Below are positions 9,270-16,745 of a stretch of 64,000 bases of DNA, in pieces (the stretch's first letter is position 1; the number at the start of each line of letters is the position of its first letter). Source of the DNA: Novipirellula aureliae (GTDB lineage: Bacteria; Planctomycetota; Planctomycetia; Pirellulales; Pirellulaceae); the NCBI RefSeq assembly GCF_007860185.1, contig NZ_SJPY01000001.1:891132-955131 (forward strand), in the 5' to 3' direction. The notes beneath the pieces are model-generated. The model was given only the letters and a program-made list of their open reading frames with translations. It was not told the origin of the DNA and searched no databases. A program made the position numbers and the translations under genes.

Positions 9270-10223
9270 TCACCGACCGATCAATGCTTTGGCACCTTGG
9301 CTGGCCAGCACTTCGCTGGCTTGATTGGCGATTTCGATTGCGATTGCCTGCATCTCACCGGAGGCGAGCGGCAGCGAGCGTTGATCGGCGAGTCGAACCG
9401 AGCCATCGGCCGACAGCACGACGGATTCGAGGTGCAATGAATCCCCTTGGAAAGAGGCATAGGCGGCAATCGGGGCGAGGCAGCCGCCATTGAGGTTCGC
9501 CAGCAGCGTTCGTTCGGCGGTCACGGCGGCTCGCGATCGTGGGTCGTTGAGGCATCGTGTCTGCGCAATGGTCGCCTCGGCTTCCGCGAGCACTTCGATC
9601 GCCAATGCTCCCTGACCGGGTGCGGGCAGCATTTCCGAGAGGGGCAGTTCGATTCGCGGCAGAGATTCCATTTCCAAGCGGAGTATCCCGGCGGCGGCCA
9701 GCATGATGGCGTCGTAGTCACCGTTTTCCAGCTTTGCGAGTCGAGTTTGCAAATTGCCACGAATCGGTTCGATGCTCAAATCGCTGCGGTGATGCTTCAT
9801 TTGCGCCGCCCTTCGCCGGCTTCCCGTTCCGATCCGAGCTTTATGAGGCAGCGTATCGAGCGACCAGCGGGCGGGAGAAACGATGCAGTCGTTAACGATC
9901 TCGCGCTGCGGCACGGCCACCAAGTGCAAGCGTGGATCGACTTCGGTTGGCAAATCTTTCATCGAATGGACGGCGATATCCGCTTCATCGTCGAGTAGCG
10001 CTTGCTGGATCCGCTTGGTGAACACACCGACTTGGCGGGTCGAATCGATCGGTCGCATGTCGGTGTCCCCGCGACTGACAAGCGGCACCAACTCGGTTTG
10101 CTGGCCCGCTTGCTCAAGCAGCATTGCGACATGTTTGGCCTGCCACATCGCCAAGGGGCTATGTCGAGTCGCAATCCGTAGCGGACGATCCGCCGACGAT
10201 GAATTCGTTGTATTTGGTGACAA
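9270..10223 (-). CDS. hemC: Porphobilinogen deaminase (hydroxymethylbilane synthase)
   Basis: This enzyme polymerises four porphobilinogens to hydroxymethylbilane in haem synthesis. Recognisable parts are LRIATRHSPLAMWQA at the N-terminus, HSMKDLPTEVDPRL, GTGSRRRAAQMKHHRSDL, IRGNLQTRLAKLENGDYD, and the dipyrromethane-attachment cysteine in NLNGGCLAPIAAYA. I propose TTG 10223 as start (317 residues, normal for HemC), with AAAAGAG about 9 bases upstream. The longer reading frame to 10463 adds about 80 residues with no family resemblance. It is divergent from the kinase gene. Confidence 0.9.
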   Translation of the reverse strand: MSPNTTNSSSADRPLRIATRHSPLAMWQAKHVAMLLEQAGQQTELVPLVSRGDTDMRPIDSTRQVGVFTKRIQQALLDDEADIAVHSMKDLPTEVDPRLHLVAVPQREIVNDCIVSPARWSLDTLPHKARIGTGSRRRAAQMKHHRSDLSIEPIRGNLQTRLAKLENGDYDAIMLAAAGILRLEMESLPRIELPLSEMLPAPGQGALAIEVLAEAEATIAQTRCLNDPRSRAAVTAERTLLANLNGGCLAPIAAYASFQGDSLHLESVVLSADGSVRLADQRSLPLASGEMQAIAIEIANQASEVLASQGAKALIGR

Positions 10224-10571
10224 AATGGGGACTCTTTTGGGAAGCGGCGTCGCAGAAAACACAAAACCAGGATGGGGCCAACGCGGCAGTAGGCATAGCT
10301 TAATGCCGTTTCGGGTAAACCGGCAAGCAGCAATGGTTGGAGTTTCGCCGATTGGGGTAGGGGGTGGGAATGTGCGAAAGTCGGCGAAAGCCTGGACTCC
10401 AACCTTAGTGACAAACAACCGTTTGTACCGATTTTGCCATCGAGTGCTGGGATGGGCTGGCAAATTGTCGTTGCATTTAGGAAGTGAAGAAAATTTGGGA
10501 GTTCATCATCGGCAAGGTAGTCTATAATCGAGCGGTTCTTCTCTTCCCTATTTCATGCTCCATCGATTGCA
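10224..10571. promoter_or_regulatory. Divergent intergenic region with a -10-like TATAAT
   Basis: This 348-base gap separates hemC (minus) from the kinase gene (plus) and must hold both promoters. A perfect TATAAT lies at 10523-10528 in plus orientation, 44 bases before the proposed kinase start. No convincing -35 element was seen at the usual distance (TTGGGA at 10495-10500 is 22 bases away), so the call is weak. Confidence 0.3.
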
Positions 10572-13337
10572 TTGTCCGATTCTTCCTCCTCAACGAATGG
10601 CCCCCTTACCGAACCGCCGACATGTGTTGGTGACTTGGCGAGCGGAACGGCATCGCGACTGAGTCAAAGCGGCGACTTTAGCGCTGACTTTAGCTCCGAT
10701 GGGCATGGGGGCGTCGAAGGCATGACCGAGCTTGAGGAGCGGCATATCCCGTCACGGCTTGGCGGCTATGAGATCAAGCAATTGATCGGCAGCGGTGGGA
10801 TGGGTCAAGTCTATTTGGCGGAGCATTTGCGGATGCAGCGAACCGTGGCGATGAAGACGCTGCCGCTAAAAATGGTGAAGGATGAGCACGCGATCAACCG
10901 GTTTTACGAGGAGGTTCGTGCGGCATCACGCGTTTTGCATCCCAACATCGTCACCGCATTCGATGCTGGTGAAGACAACGGTTTCCATTTTTTGGCGATG
11001 GAATACATCGACGGCATGACGCTGACGCAAATCGTGGCTCGCCGCGGTCCGATGCCGGTCGGCCAAGCAGCCTCGGTGATCCGGCAAGCAGCGATGGGGT
11101 TATTGTTTGCTCATCGAGCTGGGATCGTCCACCGCGACGTCAAGCCGGGCAACTTGATGCGTTCGATCGACGGCACGGTCAAGGTGCTCGATCTCGGCTT
11201 GGCCCGGATCAGCAATATTGACTTGACGCTGCACCCCGACAATCCCTCCGAAGCGGAACCGATCAAACGAGACAAGGGCCGATTGGTAGGGACGTTACCA
11301 TTCATGTCGCCGGAACAATTGGAGGACCCTGATTCTGCTGATCCTCGCAGCGACATTTACTCGCTTGGAGCGACAATGTTTTTCTTGCTGACGGGCCAGC
11401 CGCCGTTTACAGGAGAGTACTTGGACCAAGTCTACGGGCATCGACATGGTGAGATCCCCGACTTGATGCAGTTTTGCGGCGATGTTGATTTCCAGTTTGC
11501 CAATTTGTTTCGCCGCATGATGGCCAAATCACCTGACGAGCGTTATGCATCGCTTGATGAAGTGATCGAAGACCTTGGCGAGTATGCGGACAAGTCGGAC
11601 GAGCCGATTTGGCTAACCGAGTTTGCATCACGGCAATCAGCGGGCGACTCATCAACATTTGCAGGCGGCAGTACCTCGCAGCAGGTCGCGAACGTCTTGT
11701 CGATCGATCTGGGGATGTTTCTCAGTTCGGCTGCGGAAGCATCCCCCTTAGGACGCATCCATCTACTGAACGCAGGCGGAGAGGGTCGTAAACTATTTCG
11801 CATGGCGATTGCCAGCGAGCATGGAGAATTGCTTTACGGCGAAGATGCGATGCAGCTTCGCACGCGTGCGAACAAAAAGTTGGTGCATTGCGTGCCGATG
11901 TATATTGGCAGGCCGACGGTGGATCGAGAAGTCGCAGGTCGCCGATGTCCGCCCGAGGTGCTACTAGCGTTAATGATTCGCAAGATCATCCGAAACGCTT
12001 GGAGCCACAACGGGCCGCCGACTGCCGTCGCTTTGACGATCCCCTCCAGCTACGATCAATTGCATCGCAGAAGCATCTTGCAGGCGGCATCGATGGCGGG
12101 ACTGCATTCGGTTCGATTGGTCGACCGTAGTGTCGCGGCGGTTCAATCGTTGATTTTCGAGCCAAGACTTGAAACACTGCTTGAATCGCCCGGTGATCCG
12201 AACGGGGAGCTATTGCCGCTCGAGCCTGCTGCCGAATCGGAAGCGAACCGCAGTCGCGAGGCAGCGGACAGGACGACCAACACGACGACTGCGAACACCA
12301 ACCAAGTGGACGACCGGTCAAAACTGCGTCACGCCAGCGAAGAAAAGATTCTCTTTATCGGCTTAACGGGGCAAGCAAGTGAGACAGCGTTATTCGTGCG
12401 TGATGTCAATCGAATTCGCCAAGTCGCGACGGCAGGTCACTGGCATACCGGCACGTTACCATGGCAACAAAAATTAGTGGAAGTGACCGCTGAATTGTTT
12501 ATGGCAGCGGCGGGGATTGATCCGCGCCGATCGGATCAAGCTCCCATGCTTCAGGTTGCTTGTGAAAACGCAATGAACGCTTTGTTGATATTGCCGTCCG
12601 CGAAAGTCACCCTATTTTTAGCTGGCATGAAGAGAACGGTCACAATCCGCCGGGCTCAATGGCTGGAAAAATGCACAGGCCTGCTCGAGGGACTTCGCTC
12701 GTCGCTGATGACCGCTTGCCACGATGCCAATGTGTCACGCGCTCAAATCGATACGGTGATCATGCTCGGTCCCTTGCTTCGCATTCGGGAGATCCAGCAT
12801 GATCTGCTTCAAGGGTTTCGAGGTGATGTTTCCATTCAAGCGGTTGACCGCAGCGATGTGGCTCGCGGTGCAGCATCTTGTTTGGCAGGCGAACTTCCCG
12901 GGCGTGGTGGAAATGCGAGTCCGCCGCAAGCGGTTGCCGGTCAAACCATCGGTATCTTGGTCGAGGACGGTAAGCGTCGCCGCAAAGTACTACCGATCTT
13001 GCCTTGTGGAACCCCCTATCCAGCGCGAACCAATCGGCGATTGAACGTCAATCATGAACGAAAGATGATGTCCATTTCACTGGTCGAATCGTCTGGAGTT
13101 TCTCGTGGTGATTGGCAGTCCCTCGGACGCTACGACTTGGAAATCAGCAATGACTCAAGCACTGGCGTCAATCGGTCGCGGACCATCGGGTTCGAGATCA
13201 ACATCAATGGTTTGTTGGTTGTTCGCGCTCAAAAATCGAGGATGCCCGGGAGCGAGAAGTTACAGACGCTTCCCAAGGCGACCTTGTCCGATGAGCAGGT
13301 CGCCGAGTGGACGCGGTGGATCGACCGTTTTGATTGA
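10572..13337 (+). CDS. Ser/Thr protein kinase fused to an Hsp70-like region
   Basis: Residues about 65-340 form a Hanks-type kinase: glycine loop IGSGGMGQV, VAMK lysine (K95), catalytic HRDVKPGN (D189), DLG in place of DFG (D207), and GTLPFMSPEQ before the substrate site. From about 370 the protein resembles the Hsp70 nucleotide-binding domain: VLSIDLGMF (phosphate 1), VALTIPSSYDQLHRRS followed by AGLHSVRLVDRSVAA (compare VPAYF..QR..T..A..AGL.V.R.INEPTAA), a degenerate phosphate 2 (FIGLTGQASETALFV), and VIMLGPLLRIREI. The last 130 residues resemble the Hsp70 substrate-binding beta region (LPILPCGTPYPAR). No transmembrane helix was seen, so it is probably cytoplasmic. Start TTG 10572 is uncertain; the next in-frame ATG is 10722, still before the kinase. 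Confidence 0.88.
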   Translation: MSDSSSSTNGPLTEPPTCVGDLASGTASRLSQSGDFSADFSSDGHGGVEGMTELEERHIPSRLGGYEIKQLIGSGGMGQVYLAEHLRMQRTVAMKTLPLKMVKDEHAINRFYEEVRAASRVLHPNIVTAFDAGEDNGFHFLAMEYIDGMTLTQIVARRGPMPVGQAASVIRQAAMGLLFAHRAGIVHRDVKPGNLMRSIDGTVKVLDLGLARISNIDLTLHPDNPSEAEPIKRDKGRLVGTLPFMSPEQLEDPDSADPRSDIYSLGATMFFLLTGQPPFTGEYLDQVYGHRHGEIPDLMQFCGDVDFQFANLFRRMMAKSPDERYASLDEVIEDLGEYADKSDEPIWLTEFASRQSAGDSSTFAGGSTSQQVANVLSIDLGMFLSSAAEASPLGRIHLLNAGGEGRKLFRMAIASEHGELLYGEDAMQLRTRANKKLVHCVPMYIGRPTVDREVAGRRCPPEVLLALMIRKIIRNAWSHNGPPTAVALTIPSSYDQLHRRSILQAASMAGLHSVRLVDRSVAAVQSLIFEPRLETLLESPGDPNGELLPLEPAAESEANRSREAADRTTNTTTANTNQVDDRSKLRHASEEKILFIGLTGQASETALFVRDVNRIRQVATAGHWHTGTLPWQQKLVEVTAELFMAAAGIDPRRSDQAPMLQVACENAMNALLILPSAKVTLFLAGMKRTVTIRRAQWLEKCTGLLEGLRSSLMTACHDANVSRAQIDTVIMLGPLLRIREIQHDLLQGFRGDVSIQAVDRSDVARGAASCLAGELPGRGGNASPPQAVAGQTIGILVEDGKRRRKVLPILPCGTPYPARTNRRLNVNHERKMMSISLVESSGVSRGDWQSLGRYDLEISNDSSTGVNRSRTIGFEININGLLVVRAQKSRMPGSEKLQTLPKATLSDEQVAEWTRWIDRFD

Positions 13338-13445
13338 CCGTTTTGATTGACCGAGCGTGTGAGTTGCATTTGCGGATCGCATGGATTATCGTCATGGTTG
13401 AGAATGAACTCGTTTCTAGGCGCACGCCGGGGAACACATTGCAAC

Positions 13446-13598
13446 CGAGGCTCCCGCCTCGATTGTGTGGTTAGGTAACACGGCAGGCGGGAGCCTGCCA
13501 CCATCCGGTCCCAGGCAGAAGTCTGGGCACCAAAAGTCGGACAACTCGTTCCCAGGCTCCTGCTTGGCAACGCACTGCAACCGAGGCTCCCGCCTCGG
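13446..13598. repeat. Cluster of four palindromes
   Basis: The gap downstream of the kinase gene contains CGAGGC-TCCC-GCCTCG (13446-13461 and again 13582-13597), GGCAGGC-GGGA-GCCTGCC (13482-13499) and CCCAGGC-AGAA-GTCTGGG (13510-13527). All are stem-loops with a 4-base purine-rich or complementary loop. They are relatives of the dispersed REP-like elements elsewhere in the window. Confidence 0.75.
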
Positions 13599-13628
13599 GA
13601 ACTTTCATTTCAACATGGTAAGTGATCG

Positions 13629-13883
13629 ATGTTTTATTTCATTCTTTGGGTCGTGTTTCTATTGACCGCTGTTTTGGCTGTCCCCGTCGTTTCGTTTTTA
13701 GAAAAACGGGCATTGGCCAAACCACAGGCCGACGATAGCGCAGCGACGACGAACGATGAATGGACGGACGAAGAGAACGGTGCACCCGAAGAAGGGTTTG
13801 GCTCGGACGACCCATTTGGTGGCGATGTCGAGGTTGTCGAACCGCTCAATGAAGAGTTAGCATCGTTCGAAGAAATAAAATAG
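13629..13883 (+). CDS. Small membrane-anchored acidic protein, unknown function
   Basis: An 84-residue protein with one N-terminal transmembrane helix (FILWVVFLLTAVLAVPVVSFL) followed by a basic residue cluster and a strongly acidic tail (DEWTDEENGAPEEGFGSDD). I do not recognise the family. The orientation (short N-terminus, helix, then KR) suggests a signal anchor. It precedes the 159-residue unknown gene by about 95 bases, in which two REP-like palindromes lie. No strong ribosome binding site was seen. Confidence 0.6.
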   Translation: MFYFILWVVFLLTAVLAVPVVSFLEKRALAKPQADDSAATTNDEWTDEENGAPEEGFGSDDPFGGDVEVVEPLNEELASFEEIK

Positions 13884-13902
13884 GATTCGAAGAATTGAAT
13901 GA

Positions 13903-13956
13903 GGGCAGGCTAGAAGCCTACCCCATGGGTTTGTTGGCAAGCTAGAATCTTGCCCC
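13903..13956. repeat. Two REP-like palindromes
   Basis: GGCAGGCTAGAAGCCTACC (from 13904) and GGCAAGCTAGAATCTTGCC (13936-13954) have the GCTAGAA core seen in the other intergenic elements. Confidence 0.65.
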
Positions 13957-13978
13957 ACTTTTAAGGAAATACTACTGC

Positions 13979-14458
13979 ATGTTTGGGAAATGGGTCGAAG
14001 TCGAGTTTGATTGCTTGCCGCTACGTAGTGTGTCACGAATCGATGTGCCGCTTGACGCTTCGCCGACCTTCGAGCAATTTGTGCTGCGAGTGAAAGCAGC
14101 GATGGCAAAGCATGGGGCACATAACACTTACTATTTGCACCGTGGTGTTTGCCGGTTCCATTTGACAAACGATCCGCTGATCGGCATGGTCGAGTTCAGC
14201 TTCGAAGGAACGGTGATGACAGGTCAAAAGGACCTCAAGACCAAGGCACTTGAGTTAAAAGTAGAACTGACACGCGAAACGTGCGATTGGTTAACCGGAC
14301 CTTTTGTGGAACTGCTAGCCGAAACGGCACAGCGAGCCGTGATGGTTGAGTTCGATCGCTATATCGAAGCGGGTGATCTTCAAAAGACCGAGGATCGCAT
14401 CAAAGCAATCGAAGAGCAAAGTGATGCTGAAGGTGGTTTCCTGGGGATGTATCTGTAG
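13979..14458 (+). CDS. Conserved hypothetical protein, 159 aa
   Basis: A soluble-looking protein without signal peptide or membrane segment. It begins MFGKWVEVEFDCLPLRSV and contains a DVPLDASPTFEQF region and HNTYYLHRGVCRFHLTND. The C-terminal third is helical and charged (RYIEAGDLQKTEDRIKAIEEQ), possibly a short coiled coil. I cannot assign a function. Codon use and composition look like those of neighbouring genes, so it is probably real. Confidence 0.65.
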   Translation: MFGKWVEVEFDCLPLRSVSRIDVPLDASPTFEQFVLRVKAAMAKHGAHNTYYLHRGVCRFHLTNDPLIGMVEFSFEGTVMTGQKDLKTKALELKVELTRETCDWLTGPFVELLAETAQRAVMVEFDRYIEAGDLQKTEDRIKAIEEQSDAEGGFLGMYL

Positions 14459-14577
14459 GACGGAGTGCACCTGTCGTTCCTTTCGGGACGTTGTGAACTG
14501 GTTTAATTCGTATCCCTGGACGCACGTCTGGGGCTATCACCTGCCGTCGCTTCGCGACGCCGGAGTTTTCGCGACCG

Positions 14578-15807
14578 ATGGCATCCGAGCACGACCGATT
14601 AAAGGACTTTCTAATCGATGCAGCGATGTTGCTACATCGCTACGGTACGCCGTCGCACCGGCTCGAACGAACGATGACAAAGGTGGGGACAGCGTTAGGT
14701 TGCGATTCCGTCTTTTTATACACTCCGACCGCGTTGGTCATTTCAATCACGATTGATGGCGAAGAAAGCACGGTGGTGCGGCGTGTCGACTCGGGGGAAG
14801 TCCATGTCGATAAGTTGCTGTGCACCGATGATGTGCTCGATCGCCTAGAGCAAAAAGAGATCACGATTGAGGAAGCGAGAAAGCAGCTATCCGAAATTGA
14901 CCGAGCGCCACCGCTTTTTCCTTTTTGGGTTTATGCGTTTGCATGCGCTGCGGGTTGTGGGTCGCTGGCGGTTCTCTTTCGCGGTCGCCCCACCGAGGTA
15001 TTGGCCGCATCGGCGATCGGTTTTGGCATTGTGGTATTCGAAAAATCTCAGTCATGGCTCGGACAAGATCGGAGCCTGTTGTTGCCTGTCTCTGGTTTTG
15101 CGGCGGCAATCGTATCGTTAGCGATTGCCCAGTTTGTGACGCCAATTGACCATCGGTTGGTAACGCTCGCAGGCGTAATCATCTTGATTCCTGGATTGAG
15201 CTTAACCGTTGCGATGACGGAGTTGGCGGTCGGACATCTATCGGCAGGCGTGGCGCGATTGGCGGGCGCAATGGTCTCACTCTTGACGCTATTCTTCGGC
15301 GCGGCAATCGCGTGGCGGCTAGCCGAATCATGGCGGCAACTACCGATCAAACCCGTCGCAGCGGAAATCACCGCAGCGCTGCCGCCATCGTGGGTGGTCC
15401 AGTGGGCTGCGCTGCTGATTGCACCGATCGCCTTTGCAATCATCTTTCAAGCCCGCATCGCCCAGTGGCCGGTCATCATTGCGGTTTCCATCATGGGAAT
15501 CGCAACGAGCCGATTCGTGAATCCGTACTATGGCGTTGAGGTCGCTTCGTTTACGGCCGCGCTCGTGGTTGGCTGCGGTAGTAATCTCTACGCACGACTG
15601 CGGAATCGGCCCGCCCTGATCGCACTGACGCCTGCGTTGATCGTTCTCGTGCCTGGTTCGTTCAGCTACCGGACGCTCAATGCGCTCATGGACCATGATA
15701 CGATCGCAGGGGTAGAACTTGGGTTTAACACGATCTTGATCGCAATGTGTCTTGTTGGTGGGCTGTTGACATCCAATGCGGTCGTCCCACCGAAGCGGAT
15801 CATGTAA
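14578..15807 (+). CDS. ThrE/YjjP-type threonine/serine exporter family protein
   Basis: A 409-residue integral membrane protein of the DUF1212/ThrE superfamily. The N-terminal cytoplasmic domain has the typical FLIDAAMLLHRYGTPSHRLE and VFLYTPTALVISI; then about ten hydrophobic helices follow, including a second ThrE-like half with LVPGSF. Both halves (YjjP-like and YjjB-like) are in one chain, as in actinobacterial ThrE. The likely role is export of threonine, serine or another small metabolite. Its 3' end overlaps the convergent transglutaminase-like gene by 8 bases. ATG 14578 is preceded by GGAG at 13 bases, a weak site. Confidence 0.8.
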   Translation: MASEHDRLKDFLIDAAMLLHRYGTPSHRLERTMTKVGTALGCDSVFLYTPTALVISITIDGEESTVVRRVDSGEVHVDKLLCTDDVLDRLEQKEITIEEARKQLSEIDRAPPLFPFWVYAFACAAGCGSLAVLFRGRPTEVLAASAIGFGIVVFEKSQSWLGQDRSLLLPVSGFAAAIVSLAIAQFVTPIDHRLVTLAGVIILIPGLSLTVAMTELAVGHLSAGVARLAGAMVSLLTLFFGAAIAWRLAESWRQLPIKPVAAEITAALPPSWVVQWAALLIAPIAFAIIFQARIAQWPVIIAVSIMGIATSRFVNPYYGVEVASFTAALVVGCGSNLYARLRNRPALIALTPALIVLVPGSFSYRTLNALMDHDTIAGVELGFNTILIAMCLVGGLLTSNAVVPPKRIM

Positions 15808-16738
15808 GGGCGCCCTGCCCTTCCACGGGCGTGACGTCGACGTTGACTTTTAAGGACGTGTCTCCACCGCCGATAATCACGCCGCGCATGGGACTGACGT
15901 CGCCATAATCACGTCCGATGCAGATCGGAATATGATCCGTGCTACAAAAGCAAGCGTTGGTGGGGTCGCAGTCAATCCAGCCGAGCTTTTGGCCTCCATA
16001 AACACTTAGCCAAGCGTGCGATTCATCGGCACCGACAAGCCGCGTTTGACCTTCAGCAGGTCGCGTCCGCAAATAGCCGCTGACGTAACGGGCTGGCAAG
16101 CCGATCGATCGTAAACAAGCGATTTGAATATGAGCGAAGTCTTGACAAACTCCTGCCCGCAATTGGAAGGCTTCTTCCGTTTCGGTGTGCACGTGAGTCG
16201 CTGCGGTGTCGTAGCGAAAGTCCTGATGAATCCGCCGGGTCAAATCGAGTGCGGCATCGACAATCGGCCGGGAATCAGCGAACGAGACGAGGGCATAGTC
16301 GGCAAACATTTTGCCCGAGACAACACGCGGTGAATCGAAGCGAAATTCGTGGATCATTCGCCCCGAAGCTCCGACGATGTCTCTCGATTCGGATTGGATC
16401 GACTGCCAATCCGGTGAGCTCGATACGTGCAAACATTTCGCTGGCTCGACCGTTACTTCACTGATGACGGTAGCGGTGAGTTCTCGGTGCATCCGCTCAA
16501 TGGCAAACGAGTAGACACGGTTCCCGAAGTAGTCCTCATGCTCGGCCACTCGTTCGGGATGAGGGGTGATCGTGACATTCGAAAAATGACAAGTGATGGA
16601 TGGTCTCGTTCGAGGTTGCATCCGCAATTGATTTTGGCATATCGCTACCGATTCGCTGTACCGGTAAGCGGTGCGATGTTCAATGCGATAACGCACAGAT
16701 TCGTTGGCGGCTTGGTTATCGGCAGAGGGGGTTGGCAT
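15800..16738 (-). CDS. Transglutaminase-like cysteine peptidase family protein
   Basis: A 312-residue protein with a bacterial transglutaminase N-terminal beta domain (YRIEHRTAYRYSESVAICQNQLRM) and a transglutaminase core with the catalytic Cys in LRAGVCQDFAHIQIACLRSIGLPARYVSGY, the His in DESHAWLSVY and the Asp in GWIDCDPTN. I chose ATG 16738 because AGGA lies just upstream; it starts 7 bases after the stop of the ATP-grasp gene, so the two form an operon. In the published comparative work on ATP-grasp amidoligases such genes are predicted to take part in peptide tagging or its reversal; no activity is proven for this type. Confidence 0.87.
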   Translation of the reverse strand: MPTPSADNQAANESVRYRIEHRTAYRYSESVAICQNQLRMQPRTRPSITCHFSNVTITPHPERVAEHEDYFGNRVYSFAIERMHRELTATVISEVTVEPAKCLHVSSSPDWQSIQSESRDIVGASGRMIHEFRFDSPRVVSGKMFADYALVSFADSRPIVDAALDLTRRIHQDFRYDTAATHVHTETEEAFQLRAGVCQDFAHIQIACLRSIGLPARYVSGYLRTRPAEGQTRLVGADESHAWLSVYGGQKLGWIDCDPTNACFCSTDHIPICIGRDYGDVSPMRGVIIGGGDTSLKVNVDVTPVEGQGALT

Positions 16739-16745
16739 GCGATTC

